A stretch of 64,000 nt of DNA from Parafrankia irregularis (GCF_001536285.1 NZ_FAOZ01000004.1:455205-519204); one strand, 5' to 3'; shown: positions 1-9,198, numbered from the stretch's first letter. Made by a program: numbers and translations. Notes: generated by a model not told the origin, from the letters alone.

Positions 1-502
1 CGGAGTTCGGGAAGCTGGCGACGTCCACGGCCGGGATGCCCAGGTCGGTGATCGTCTTGCGGAGCGTGTCGTTGCCTGCGGTCAGCAGCACCAGGTCCGG
101 CTTCTGCGCGAGCAGGACCTCGGTGTTCACGGTGGTGGTGTCCGTGCCGAAGACCGCGGTCTTCTGCGCGAGCGGCGGGTAGATCTTCTTGAACAGCGGG
201 AGGGTCGTCAGGTTGGTCTGGGTCACGCCGACCTGCCGCTCGATCGCGCCGAGCAGGAAGATGATCTGCGTGACGGCCGGGTAGTTCGTCACGACCCGCA
301 TCGGGCGCGACGGCACCTCGACCTTGTTGCCCGACATGTCGGTGACGGTGCGGGTCGTCGGCGCGGCCTGGGTCGCCGCCGGGGCGTCCTTGGTGCTGCC
401 GGTGGTGTCGTCGCCACAGGCGGTCAGGGTGGTGAGAAGGGCCAGCAGCACCGCCGCCAGGAGAGCGGTCAGGCGGCGTTGTTGGAAGCGAATTTCTGAC
501 AT
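1..502 (-). CDS. Metal-complex (siderophore-type) ABC substrate-binding lipoprotein, 3' part missing
   Basis: The gene starts at ATG 502 and runs off the left edge, so only about 167 N-terminal residues are visible. The N-terminus is basic, then hydrophobic, and ends in a lipobox (LTTLTAC) followed by a Thr/Ala-rich linker, as in lipoproteins of Gram-positive bacteria. The mature part (TVTDMSGNKVEVPSRPMRVV, then LLGAIERQVGV and LLAQKPDLVLLTAG) has the standard start of periplasmic-binding-protein class III (PF01497) proteins that bind iron-siderophore, haem or cobalamin. Role by family: capture of a chelated metal and delivery to a FecCD-type permease. The permease is outside the window or elsewhere, and the ligand cannot be told from the sequence. 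Confidence is high for the family and low for the ligand. Confidence 0.85.
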   Translation of the reverse strand, partial: MSEIRFQQRRLTALLAAVLLALLTTLTACGDDTTGSTKDAPAATQAAPTTRTVTDMSGNKVEVPSRPMRVVTNYPAVTQIIFLLGAIERQVGVTQTNLTTLPLFKKIYPPLAQKTAVFGTDTTTVNTEVLLAQKPDLVLLTAGNDTLRKTITDLGIPAVDVASFPNS

Positions 503-807
503 CTGGTGATCGCAGTCCTCGGATTGGTTCTTCGAGTGGGTTCTTCAACTGGCCCGCGGTAGGCCGGGGACGTCCACCGCGAGCCGCCGGAGCGCAGGCC
601 GTGGCTAGGGACCTCCGCGCTGCGGATGGTTCGACCGCCGTCGGCGGCGACACTGCCGCTGGGCACCTCGACCCGGCCTGACCAGGGCTCCGTCGAGACG
701 CCGCGTCCGCAGATACGGATCGACAGCGCGAATATAGACCGAATATGCGGTACTAGACTCACTGTTTGCTTCAGATCTGCGCCTTCGTTGTGACATGGAG
801 GGTTGTC
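503..807. other. Divergent intergenic region
   Basis: About 305 bp between the divergent binding-protein gene (starting at 502) and the XdhC gene. It should carry both promoters. The stretch 725-775 is relatively AT-rich for this DNA (around gcgaatatagaccgaatatg). I see no convincing inverted repeat and no supported gene. Confidence 0.4.
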
Positions 808-1854
808 GTGCTGATGCATGATCTGGTCCAGGTGCTGGCCGCGGACTGCGAGGCGAGCGACGTCGTCCTTGCCCGCCCCGTCGCCGCTCGCGGGATCGGC
901 GTCCGCAGCGAGGGCGAGACGCTGGCCGTCACAGCCGACGGAAGTGTTCTCGGGGAGCTGCTGGGCGGCGCGATCGACGGTCCGGTCCGTGGCGCGGCCG
1001 CCAGCCTGATCGCCTCGTCGGACACCGCTCGAGTGGTGCCGATGCACCTTCCCCACGGCGACGCACGCGAGGCGGGGCTCAGCTGCGGCGGGCACGTCGA
1101 CGTGCTGTTGCAACGCGCCTCGGCCCTTCCCGCCGCCGCGGTCGAGCGGCTGCGGGCGGGATGTCTGGTCGCTCTCGTGACGGACCTCGCCAGCGGGCGG
1201 TCGCGTGCCGTCGAACCGGGCAAGCCCGTTCGGGCGCCTGCGTCGGTGTCCGTCTCTGTGCCGGCGTCCGTGTCGGCGTCTGTGCCGGCGCAGGCGCAGC
1301 CACCGGACGAGGAGGGCGGGTTCGCCGACACGGTGCGCCGCCTTCTCCTCGCCGGCCGGACGGCGGCGGCCGTCGAGGGGGCGACCGTGGTCGAGCTGTT
1401 CGTCCCGACCACCCACCTAGTGCTGCTCGGCGCCGGCGCGCTGGCCGAGGCCATCGCCGCGCAGGCACGGCTGCTGGGGTGGCGGGCGACGACGGTCGGG
1501 GTGGCCGCCACCGGGGTCGGCGCGGTGGAGCGGCTGGGCCCCTCCGGTGGCCTGGTGGCGTTCGCGCACGACGCCGCGGTGGACGATCCGGTGCTGATCG
1601 CGGCGCTGCGGGCGGGCGTCGGCTATGTGGGCGCCCTCGGCAGCCGCCGGACGCATGCCCTGCGTCTGGAGCGGCTGCGCGCGGCTGGCGTCGACGACGG
1701 CGACCTGGCGCGGATCCACGGCCCGGTCGGGCTCGACCTCGGCGCCCGCACCGTGACGGAGATAGCCCTCGCGATCAGCGCCGAGGCACTTGCGGTCCTT
1801 ACCCGGCGCACTCCGACGCCGCTGCGGGACGGAGCTGGCCCCATCCACCGGTGA
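808..1854 (+). CDS. XdhC/CoxI family protein
   Basis: XdhC-family proteins bind and insert (sulfurated) molybdenum cofactor into xanthine dehydrogenase or CO-dehydrogenase-type enzymes. The N-terminal XdhC_CoxI domain covers roughly residues 1-135 (RPVAARGIGVRSEG, then GLSCGGHVDVLL). A Pro/Ala/Ser/Val low-complexity linker follows at about 150-175, encoded by short repeats of ccggcgtccgtgtcgg type. The C-terminal Rossmann domain begins near residue 195 (HLVLLGAGALAEAI) and contains YVGALGSRRTHALR and the typical ending HGPVGLDLGARTVTEIALAI. The GTG at 808 is favoured because GGAGGG (797-802) lies 5 nt upstream; ATG 814 is the in-frame alternative. No molybdenum hydroxylase gene is adjacent, so its client is unknown. 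Confidence 0.85.
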   Translation: MLMHDLVQVLAADCEASDVVLARPVAARGIGVRSEGETLAVTADGSVLGELLGGAIDGPVRGAAASLIASSDTARVVPMHLPHGDAREAGLSCGGHVDVLLQRASALPAAAVERLRAGCLVALVTDLASGRSRAVEPGKPVRAPASVSVSVPASVSASVPAQAQPPDEEGGFADTVRRLLLAGRTAAAVEGATVVELFVPTTHLVLLGAGALAEAIAAQARLLGWRATTVGVAATGVGAVERLGPSGGLVAFAHDAAVDDPVLIAALRAGVGYVGALGSRRTHALRLERLRAAGVDDGDLARIHGPVGLDLGARTVTEIALAISAEALAVLTRRTPTPLRDGAGPIHR

Positions 1855-2386
1855 CGCGGAGCCGTGGTTCCGCGGAGCCGGGTGGGGTGGCGGTTCCGCA
1901 GGGAAACGGAACTGTCGTGATCCGGAACTGTGCTGGTCCGGATACCGAATTCATGGTCGGCCGGGACGGCCGCATGGGCGTTCACGACTGCCCGAATTGG
2001 TGCGCATGCTGGCCTCGGCCCGAATTTTGGCGATTGCCATAGATCCCTCGGCCTGAATTTTGGCGATTGCCCTAGATCGTGTACTGCCGAGTAAGGTTGT
2101 CGTTCGTCGCCGGGAGTACGGGGAACTATCCGTTCCGGCGCGGCTAAGGGCCGCCCAGGAGGTTCCGGGGGGTGCGCCGCCCGGCCGCAGGCGAGGATCG
2201 TGTCATCGCGTCGTCGCAGGTAGAGCACCATGTGCAGCCCTGGATCGGACGCACTACTATCTCCCGAAACAACCGAAGTATTTGAAGTATTACGGTTCGT
2301 GCTGTGGGGTCCCGGGTGCGGTGCGGGGCTCGATTCAGCCCGCGGCGTCCAGGACGGCGTCGTCCGTGTACCCAAAGGGGGATCTC
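1855..2386. other. Intergenic region with a 32-bp direct repeat
   Basis: 532 bp upstream of the Peripla_BP_6 gene. It contains two near-identical 32-bp copies (2014-2045 and 2047-2078) differing at two positions, each centred on gaattttggcgattgcc. The downstream part (2230-2300) is AT-richer and probably holds the promoter of the binding-protein gene. I could not support a gene here. Confidence 0.5.
2014..2078. repeat. Two-copy 32-bp direct repeat
   Basis: Copy 1 is 2014-2045 and copy 2 is 2047-2078; 30 of 32 positions agree, with shared core gaattttggcgattgcc. The spacing (33 bp, three helical turns) would suit tandem binding of a regulator about 310 bp upstream of the binding-protein start, but that role is inference. 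Confidence 0.6.
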
Positions 2387-3595
2387 GTGCGCAGGCACCG
2401 AATTGTCGGACGGTTAGGCCTGGCGGCCGCAATCATCGCGGCTGCCGCGACCAGCTGCTCCACATCCGGGTCCGCAGCGGAGGCGAACGGCGCCTGCGAC
2501 ACCCCGGGCATCAGCGCCGACCAGGTCAAACTCGGCCTCGTCTTCTCCAGCACGGGCACCGGGAGCGAGGCGCTCGCCTCGGCCCGCTCCGGGTTCGACG
2601 CCAGGATCGGGCTAGCCAACGCGAACGGTGGTATCCACGGGCGCGAGGTCACCTACGTCTGGCGGGATGACGAGAGCACCGGTGCGGTGAACGAGCAGGC
2701 CACCGCCGACCTCGTCCACCAGGAGTCCGTCTTCGGGCTGGTGATGGTGACGTCGTCGAACGGCCAGTCACCGGAGACCCTGCAGAAGGAAGGCGTGCCG
2801 GTCGTCGGCCTGGCGCAGCCGGACTACGGGAAGTACTCGAACTGGTTCACGGACCTCTACGACCCCTCGCCGGCGACCGTGGCCCGCTACATGCTGGCCC
2901 GCGGTGGGACGAAGCTCGCGATCGTGACGACCGGCTCCTCGGACTACGTCATGGGATTCGCCCACAAGTACGGAGCGGAATTCCAGCAGGTCGGGCTTCC
3001 CACGGTCGAGGTGATTCCGTTCGAGGCAAGCACTGACAGCCCGAGCCGCATCGCGAAGCGGATCGCCGCGAGCGGCGCGGACGCACTGATCGGCTTCACC
3101 ACCCTGGACGACTTCGCGCAGATCTCGGCGGCGGTGAAGGCAGCCGATGTGTCGCTGAAGGTCAGCGTGTCCCTGAGTGGATATGACCGCAGCACGCTCA
3201 GCCGGCTGGGGCAGCAGCTCGTCGGCGTGTCCTTCCCGGTCTATTTCCACCCCTTCGAGGGCGGCGGCGAGGCGATCGACCGATACCACCAGGCGATGAG
3301 CCAGTACGCGCCCGAAACCGCACAACCCGAACAGCAGTTCGCCGTGTACGCATACATCTATGCCGATATGTTCCTGCGCGGGCTGGAGCTTGCCGGCGAG
3401 TGCCCGACCCGGGAAGGCTTCATCAGCGCGTTGCGCGAGGTGAAGGACTTCGACGCGAGCGGCCTGATCGAGCCGGTCGATCTCAGCACAAACCAGACGA
3501 CTCCGCTGCGGTGCAACGCGTTCGTGCAGATCGACCCGACCGGCGCGGCGTTCCAGGTCGTCCAGCCGCGGCTGTGCGTGGACGGAACGACCTGA
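2387..3595 (+). CDS. Branched-chain-amino-acid-type (Peripla_BP_6) substrate-binding lipoprotein
   Basis: Periplasmic-binding-fold protein of the LivJ/amide/urea type (Peripla_BP_6). The GTG at 2387 is chosen because AAAGGGG lies just upstream and because it gives a proper signal: MRRHRIVGRLG, a hydrophobic stretch and a lipobox ending in AATSC. The 402-aa product has the expected domain 1 start (GISADQVKLGLVFSSTGTGS), the conserved NANGGIHGREV segment and a C-terminal TGAAFQVV segment. No permease or ATPase gene adjoins, so it is an orphan. A second protein of exactly the same length (402 aa) at 54394-55602 shares these landmarks throughout (GGVHGRDIEYTWRDD versus GGIHGREVTYVWRDD), showing they are paralogues. 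The ligand is unknown. Confidence 0.85.
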   Translation: MRRHRIVGRLGLAAAIIAAAATSCSTSGSAAEANGACDTPGISADQVKLGLVFSSTGTGSEALASARSGFDARIGLANANGGIHGREVTYVWRDDESTGAVNEQATADLVHQESVFGLVMVTSSNGQSPETLQKEGVPVVGLAQPDYGKYSNWFTDLYDPSPATVARYMLARGGTKLAIVTTGSSDYVMGFAHKYGAEFQQVGLPTVEVIPFEASTDSPSRIAKRIAASGADALIGFTTLDDFAQISAAVKAADVSLKVSVSLSGYDRSTLSRLGQQLVGVSFPVYFHPFEGGGEAIDRYHQAMSQYAPETAQPEQQFAVYAYIYADMFLRGLELAGECPTREGFISALREVKDFDASGLIEPVDLSTNQTTPLRCNAFVQIDPTGAAFQVVQPRLCVDGTT

Positions 3596-3693
3596 CCGGC
3601 TGACCCCGGGCCCCAGGGCGGGGGCGGGGTCGGGGTCGGGCCGCGTCGGGCTGCGTCGGGCTGCGGTCCACGGTTGACGGAACTGGGTGGGTG

Positions 3694-3724
3694 CCCACAT
3701 AGTGAGGAGTCCTCACTATGTGGG
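3694..3724. promoter_or_regulatory. Perfect 31-bp palindrome, probable repressor operator
   Basis: Two 15-nt arms, CCCACATAGTGAGGA and TCCTCACTATGTGGG, are exact reverse complements around a central G at 3709. The site lies 80 nt upstream of the MFS start codon. Size and perfect symmetry fit a TetR-type operator. The obvious candidate is the TetR gene on the other side of the MFS gene (5364-5930). Binding is inferred. Confidence 0.75.
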
Positions 3725-3803
3725 TCCGGTCAACGCTGGGCCCAGCTATCGACGCTGCCGCCCGAGCCTGCTCGTGGTGGGTGGCGAGCCGGAAGGAGCC
3801 CGT

Positions 3804-5228
3804 ATGGGCGATACGCGCCGCCGTGGACCCGACCAGCGGGTGGTCGTCGCCGCACTCTTCGTCGCAACGATGTTCATCACGATCATGGACACCACGATCG
3901 TGAACGTGGCGCTTCCGTCGATCGCGCGTGATCTCGGTGTCGCGCCCGACTCGATCGACGAGATCGTGGTCAGCTACCTGGTCAGCCTGGCGGTGGTGAT
4001 CCCCGCCTCGGGCTGGCTGGCGGACAGGTTCGGGACCCGGCCGGTGTTCCTCGCCGCGCTCGCGATCTTCACCGCGGCCTCCGCACTGTGCGGCCTGGCC
4101 GAGAGCGTCCCCGAGCTGGTCGGGTTCCGCATCCTGCAGGGAGTCGGCGGCGGGCTGCTCACCCCGGTCGGCATGGCCATGCTCTTCGGCGTGTTCCCGC
4201 CGGCGGAGCGGGCGCGTGCCGCGCGCATTCTCGTCGTGCCCACGGTCATCGCGCCCGCGGTCGGGCCGATCCTGGGCGGGGTGCTGACCGATCAGGCCTC
4301 CTGGCACTGGGTGTTCCTGGTCAACATTCCGATCGGGATCGTCGCGTTCGTCTTCGGCGCCCTCTTCCTCGCCGATCATCGGCGGCCGTCCACCGGCGGC
4401 TTCGACGTGGTTGGCTTCGTGCTCTCCGCCAGCGGGTTCGCGCTGATCCTCTACGCGCTGTCGGTCGGGCCCACCAGGGGCTGGACCTCGCCGCTGATCC
4501 TCACCACCGCCGGAGTCGGGGTCGTCGCGACCGCTGCCACCGTGTGGTGGGAGCTGCGACGTACCCATCCGCTGCTGGTGCTCCGCCTGTTCGGCAACGC
4601 GCTGTTCCGCAACGTCAGTCTCACCCTGGGCGCGATGTTCATGGCGTTCATGGCCGTGCTGTTCCTGATCCCGCTGCTCATGCAGACGGTGCGGGGCGCC
4701 AGCGCGACGACGTCCGGGCTCGTCATCTTCCCCGAGGCCATCGGAGTGCTGGTCGCGAGCCAGATCTCCGGGCGTCTCTATCCGACGGTGGGCCCGCGCC
4801 GGCTGATGATGGGTGGCCTGGCCGTCATCGCCCTGTCGACCCTGGGCCTCGGGCTGCTGGGCGTCGACGCCTCGCTCTGGGCGTTCCGCGCGGTCCTGTT
4901 CGTGTTCGGTTTCGGGGCCGGCCTCGTGATGACGCCGGCGCAGGCGGCTGCCTTCGCCACGATCTCCCGCGCGGACAACGCGCAGGCCTCGGCACTGTTC
5001 AACGCACTGCGCCAGTTGGCCGCCGCGGTGGGCGTCGCGTTGGTCACGACCGCGCTCAGCCTCGCCAGGCCCGGCGAGACGGGTGGCGGCGCGGCCGCGG
5101 GTGACCTCGGCGGCATCTTCCAGTGGGGGTTCTACGTCGCCGCGGCGGTCGCCGCGCTCGGGATCGCGGTCGCCGCCCGCGTCCGCGACGCCGACGCCGT
5201 CGCCACCATGGGCCGCCCCGCGGCCTGA
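3804..5228 (+). CDS. DHA2-family MFS drug-efflux transporter (EmrB/QacA type)
   Basis: Integral membrane proton antiporter, 474 aa, of the 14-helix DHA2 family. The first helix carries the motif TMFITIMDTTIVNVALPSIA, with the membrane-embedded Asp typical of these pumps. Motif A (GWLADRFGTRPVF) follows helix 2, and motif C-like glycine/proline residues (APAVGPILGGVLTD) lie in helix 5. ATG 3804 is chosen because GGAAGGAG stands 5 nt upstream; the reading frame is open further upstream but crosses the palindrome. Likely role: export of a toxic compound or metabolite under control of the 31-bp operator and the convergent TetR protein. The substrate cannot be deduced. Confidence 0.9.
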   Translation: MGDTRRRGPDQRVVVAALFVATMFITIMDTTIVNVALPSIARDLGVAPDSIDEIVVSYLVSLAVVIPASGWLADRFGTRPVFLAALAIFTAASALCGLAESVPELVGFRILQGVGGGLLTPVGMAMLFGVFPPAERARAARILVVPTVIAPAVGPILGGVLTDQASWHWVFLVNIPIGIVAFVFGALFLADHRRPSTGGFDVVGFVLSASGFALILYALSVGPTRGWTSPLILTTAGVGVVATAATVWWELRRTHPLLVLRLFGNALFRNVSLTLGAMFMAFMAVLFLIPLLMQTVRGASATTSGLVIFPEAIGVLVASQISGRLYPTVGPRRLMMGGLAVIALSTLGLGLLGVDASLWAFRAVLFVFGFGAGLVMTPAQAAAFATISRADNAQASALFNALRQLAAAVGVALVTTALSLARPGETGGGAAAGDLGGIFQWGFYVAAAVAALGIAVAARVRDADAVATMGRPAA

Positions 5229-5340
5229 CCACCTGGGCGCCTGACCACCTGGGCGCCTGACCACCTGGGCGCCTGACTACCTGGGCGGCTGACTACCTGG
5301 GCGGCTACCTGGGCGGCTGACTACCTGGGCGGCTGGGCAC
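5224..5340. repeat. Tandem 16-bp repeat between convergent genes
   Basis: Unit cctgaccacctgggcg is repeated at 5224, 5240, 5256 and 5272 (the last with tac for cac) and degenerates to about 5340 with gctgactacctgggcg copies and a shortened unit. The first copy overlaps the MFS stop codon. The array fills the space between the MFS gene and the convergent TetR gene and has no obvious protein role. Confidence 0.8.
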
Positions 5341-5363
5341 CTGAGCGCCCGGGCGGCGGTGGC

Positions 5364-5930
5364 TCAGACTCCGGCGATCTGGTGCAGGCCGGCCCGGACG
5401 CGCTGCAGCGACATCTCGCGGGCCGTCATCAGATAGTCGACGACGTCGGCGCGCAGCGCGGTGAACAGGACGTGGGCCAGGTAGTCCGCGTCCTCCTCGG
5501 GACGGGCGGCGGCGATCCGCCTGGTCAGCTCGGCGATCCAGTACCGGCTGGAGGCGTTGGCGTAGTAGGCGTTGGGGCCACGGTGCTCGAGCGCCCGGAT
5601 GAGGGAACGATTGGCCACCACGAAATCCAGCAGCGCGTCGAGGTAGGAGCGCATCGCGTCGGCGGGTGAAGCGCCAGGCCCGAGTGGGGGCGGGCCGTGC
5701 TCGACACATTGGCTCAGGGCGTTGACGCGCGGCTGCAGAACTGCTTCGATCAACGCCGTACGGTCGCCGAAGCGCCGGAACACGGTGCCCTTGCCGACAC
5801 CAGCCGCCTCGGCGATGTCGCTCATGGACACTGTCTCGGTGCCCTCGCGGTCGAACAGGTCCGCCGCCGCGGCCAGGATCGCGGCGCGGTTCCGCGCGGC
5901 ATCGACGCGCTCCTGCGCGACCAAACCCAC
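5364..5930 (-). CDS. TetR-family transcriptional regulator
   Basis: DNA-binding repressor with an N-terminal TetR helix-turn-helix (AILAAAADLFDREGTETVSM, then DIAEAAGVGKGTVFRRFGDR) and a divergent ligand domain, about 188 aa. The gene is convergent with the MFS pump. A purine-rich GGGAGG lies just before the GTG at 5930 and a TTG at 5924; spacing favours one of these over the ATG further upstream at 5969. The probable operator is the 31-bp palindrome at 3694-3724, from genetic proximity only. The effector is probably a pump substrate. Confidence 0.85.
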   Translation of the reverse strand: MGLVAQERVDAARNRAAILAAAADLFDREGTETVSMSDIAEAAGVGKGTVFRRFGDRTALIEAVLQPRVNALSQCVEHGPPPLGPGASPADAMRSYLDALLDFVVANRSLIRALEHRGPNAYYANASSRYWIAELTRRIAAARPEEDADYLAHVLFTALRADVVDYLMTAREMSLQRVRAGLHQIAGV

Positions 5931-6516
5931 GCACCTCCCTCGGCCGGCCCGGCTTCCCGAGGCAGTCACCCGACTCGTACGGTAGCGGTTCCCACCCGCC
6001 CCGGGCTCGCTCCGGCGTGGTTGTGATGCGCAGCGCTGTCCCGAGTCAGGATTCCGGCTCGGAAATCCGCCCGGCTCCCTCGATCGTCACGTCGACGAGG
6101 TTGCGGTCCCACGGCCACTCGGTGTCCTCCGGTTGGGCCTCACCGAGGTGCGCAGAGGTGAACCCTGTTCCCCGCGCTGCGAATGAACGAGAGTGCCGTA
6201 GGCCCGGGTCGGCGATAAAAGAGGATCGATGTCGCGCGCCCGCCGCCCCCGCCGTCGGACCTGAGAAGTCGAAGACTTTCGCAGAATGATGCCGACCGAG
6301 ATCGGAAATCGAGCGGAGGTCCGTGTTCACGGCTTGAAGATCTGACGGCTGGCTGGCCTGTGGGTGGCTGTACTCCCACACGGTTGTAGATTTATCGGCG
6401 GAGTGAACCCCAAGCGGGAGTCTCACAGTTTTGACTGTTGCTGTTTACCGGATTTTTGGCTTTCGGTAATCCCGTCGTCCGATTTTTCGCGGGAATGGCG
6501 TCCTACCTTCCAGGTC
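5931..6516. other. Intergenic region between divergent TetR and phosphatase genes
   Basis: 586 bp with promoters for both flanking genes. The last 110 bp before the phosphatase start are AT-richer (around ccggatttttggctttcgg). Open frames here lack ribosome binding sites and recognisable protein features, so I call none of them. Confidence 0.4.
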
Positions 6517-8238
6517 ATGCCTGTGAGTCCTTCTGGTGAAGTGGTTGCATCGGGTGTCCCGGCGAATCTCGCCGAGGATATGACCATTGCCGAGCAGCAT
6601 GAGTGGCTGCAGACCTACCTCCGCCGCCGCCCGGTCAGCCGCCGCGGCCTGCTGCTCAACGGCCTGGCGGGCGCCGGGGCGGCCAGCCTGCTCGGTACCC
6701 CGTTCGGACGGGCCGCCTACGCGGCGACGAACACCGACAGCCCCCTGGTCATCGGTGGCCGGCACACCGCCTTCGGGGCGGACCCGTCCGCGCAGCTACG
6801 CCTCGCGGCGCAGCTCTCCCGCAACCCGGGCCGCGGCCGGATCCTCGTCGACTTCGGCACCGACCGCCGCCTCGGGCACACCACCGAGGCCGAGATCCGC
6901 CCGCTGCTCTCCCAGGTACCGCAGCTGGACGGCTCGATCTTCTCGGTCGAGCAGTACTACGTCCACGCCGCGTTCGACCGGCTGAGCCCGGGCCGCGAGT
7001 ACTACTACCGCTTCCGGGTTCCGGGCGGGGCGGCGACGGCCGTGCAGTCCGTCCGCACCGGCCACCGCAAGGGCCGGGGCGGCGGCTCGTTCCGCTTCAC
7101 GATGATGGGTGACCACGGCTCGAACACCACGCCCGCCGGCGACCCGGCCGGCATGTTCGACGACAACTACTACGCGGCCGCCAACGACCCGACCACCCCG
7201 CACGCCACGAACATCACCACCGCCATCGCGCGCCAGGACCCGGTGTTCCACCTGCTCGCCGGCGACATCTGCTACGCCGACCCGTCCGGCGCGGGCCGGC
7301 CGCCGGTGCACACCACCGTGGCGGGCACCGTACCGTCCGGCTACGACAACTTCGACCCGACCGTCTGGGACGTCTACCTGGCCGGCATCGAGGTGAGCAG
7401 CGCCCGTACCCCGTGGATGTTCGCCACCGGCAACCACGACATGGAGGCGCTCTACTCGTCGCACGGCTACGGCGGCCACCTCGCCCGGCTCGACCTGCCG
7501 AACAGCGGCCCCAGGGGCTGCCCGAGCGTGTACTCGTTCGTCTACGGCAACGTCGCGGTGCTCTCCCTCGACGCGAACGACGTCAGCTATGAGATCAGGA
7601 CGAACACCGGCTACTCGGGCGGCGCGCAGACGTCCTGGGTGGAGCGGACGCTGAAGGCCTACCGCAACGACCCGGACATCGACTTCATCGTCTGCTTCTT
7701 CCACCACTGCGCCTACTCGACGACGCTTCAGCACGCCAGCGACGGCGGCGTCCGCGCGGCGTGGTCCCCGCTGTTCGACAAGTACTCCGTCGACCTCGTG
7801 ATGCAGGGGCACAACCACCTGTACGAGCGCACCGACCCGATCCGCGCCGCCGCCCCGACCCGGGAGGCCCCCGACGGCTCCACGATCGAGCCGGCCAGGG
7901 ACGGCACCACCTACATCACCGCCGGCAGCGCCGGGCGCCCCCGCTACGCGTTCCAGGCCGGTGAGCCCGAGTCCTACCGCGGGCACATCGTCGCGGGCTC
8001 GAACGTCGTCCCGAACAGCTACGCCTGGCAGTCCGACGGCACGAAGCTGACCGAGTCCATCAGCTGGTCGCGGACCAGGTTCGACAACTACGCCTTCGTG
8101 GCCATCGAGTCGGACCCGGGCCGGCCGGGCGGCACCTCGACGCTGACCGTGCGCGGCATCGACGAGTACAGCAAGGAGTTCGACCGGGTCGTCCTGCGCC
8201 GCTCGGTCCCGCGTGCCGGGCACTACGGCCACCGCTGA
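6517..8238 (+). CDS. Secreted purple-acid-phosphatase-like metallophosphoesterase
   Basis: Exported phosphomonoesterase or phosphodiesterase with a calcineurin-like fold. The N-terminus carries a twin-arginine signal (RRPVSRRGLLLNGLAGAGA, cleavage near GRAAYA), so it is probably secreted folded with its metals. An N-terminal fibronectin-like domain (about 60-190) precedes the catalytic domain. All five metal-binding blocks are visible: GDHG (D199), GDICYAD (D250, Y253), GNHD (N306, H307), FHH (H396-H397) and GHNH (H432, H434) followed by YER. The tyrosine in GDxxYAD is the one that gives purple acid phosphatases their colour. ATG 6517 is used; the ribosome binding site is weak. Likely role: phosphate scavenging. 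Confidence 0.88.
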   Translation: MPVSPSGEVVASGVPANLAEDMTIAEQHEWLQTYLRRRPVSRRGLLLNGLAGAGAASLLGTPFGRAAYAATNTDSPLVIGGRHTAFGADPSAQLRLAAQLSRNPGRGRILVDFGTDRRLGHTTEAEIRPLLSQVPQLDGSIFSVEQYYVHAAFDRLSPGREYYYRFRVPGGAATAVQSVRTGHRKGRGGGSFRFTMMGDHGSNTTPAGDPAGMFDDNYYAAANDPTTPHATNITTAIARQDPVFHLLAGDICYADPSGAGRPPVHTTVAGTVPSGYDNFDPTVWDVYLAGIEVSSARTPWMFATGNHDMEALYSSHGYGGHLARLDLPNSGPRGCPSVYSFVYGNVAVLSLDANDVSYEIRTNTGYSGGAQTSWVERTLKAYRNDPDIDFIVCFFHHCAYSTTLQHASDGGVRAAWSPLFDKYSVDLVMQGHNHLYERTDPIRAAAPTREAPDGSTIEPARDGTTYITAGSAGRPRYAFQAGEPESYRGHIVAGSNVVPNSYAWQSDGTKLTESISWSRTRFDNYAFVAIESDPGRPGGTSTLTVRGIDEYSKEFDRVVLRRSVPRAGHYGHR

Positions 8239-8289
8239 GCTGCTGAGCCGCTGAGCCGTCGTGTCTCCCGCCCTCGTGCCGGTGCGGCG

Positions 8290-9198
8290 TCAAGCCCTGC
8301 GGAACGGGGCGGCGAGCTGGCCGATCCAGTCCGCGGGAAGCGCCCGGCCGATTCCGTATTTGGCGGGCATCGAGCGCGGGAGATACGCGGTGCGGAACAG
8401 CCAGTCCCAGATGGACAGCACCGCGCCGTAGTTGCGGTTCACGGCCGCGGGCTCGTCGGCATGATGCCAGTGGTGGAAGGCGGGGGTCACGAACACGGCG
8501 CTGAGCGGCCGAAGCGTGATCCGGGTGTTCGCGTGCGCAAGGAACGGAAAGTAGAACTGGAATACCAGGAATGCCGCCGAGAACTTCAGGTCGAAGCCGA
8601 TCGCATACACGGGAACGACCGTCACGACCAGATTGATGATCTGGTCGAGTGGGTGGCCCCGGCTGGTGGAGAGCCAGTCCAGACTGGTGCTTGAGTGGTG
8701 CACCGAGTGCAGCCGCCACAACAGCGGGATCTCGTGGAGTGCACGGTGGCCCGCGTAGTTCGCCAGGTCGGCGAGAAGGACCAGGACGACGAACTGGACC
8801 CAGCCCGGCCGGCTGAGCACATAGTCGCGCAGGGCCGGCGGGACGGCCGCGTGCAGCGCCGGCGCGATCAGGTTGAGCGTCAGCACCGCGACGATCGTTA
8901 TCGGCAGGCGGTTGGCGAAGCTGTGCACCACGTCGACGAGCCAGTCCCCGCGTGGTGGCCGGCGTACCAGCGGGACGAACTGTTCGAGCGGGATGAAGAG
9001 CAGTGCGCAGATCACGAAGCCGACCAGCAGCTGGGGTCGTTCCAGCACCCCGGCGAGGACCGCGACGGCGGTGGCTCCTACCGCTGCCACCTGTGTCAGC
9101 CGCCCGGCACGGGGCTCCCGGGCCGGTGTGACCGGCCCGGGAGACGAGACGGACGGGCCTGGGCCGGGGAATGCCGGAACGGATGATGCGGTCGACAT
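8290..9198 (-). CDS. Sterol desaturase / fatty acid hydroxylase superfamily membrane protein
   Basis: Membrane-embedded di-iron oxygenase, about 302 aa. The catalytic histidine clusters are present: HRALH, then HSVHH in the same loop, and FHHWHHADE near the C-terminus, matching the HX3H / HX2HH / HX2HH pattern of PF04116. Several hydrophobic segments flank them (VAVLAGVLERPQLLVGFVIC and FVVLVLLADLANYAGH). ATG 9198 is chosen because GAAAGGAC lies at proper spacing; an ATG 33 nt upstream is not preceded by a ribosome site. Substrate could be a sterol, hopanoid, carotenoid or fatty acyl chain. Two paralogous microproteins lie just upstream on the same strand. Confidence 0.85.
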   Translation of the reverse strand: MSTASSVPAFPGPGPSVSSPGPVTPAREPRAGRLTQVAAVGATAVAVLAGVLERPQLLVGFVICALLFIPLEQFVPLVRRPPRGDWLVDVVHSFANRLPITIVAVLTLNLIAPALHAAVPPALRDYVLSRPGWVQFVVLVLLADLANYAGHRALHEIPLLWRLHSVHHSSTSLDWLSTSRGHPLDQIINLVVTVVPVYAIGFDLKFSAAFLVFQFYFPFLAHANTRITLRPLSAVFVTPAFHHWHHADEPAAVNRNYGAVLSIWDWLFRTAYLPRSMPAKYGIGRALPADWIGQLAAPFRRA

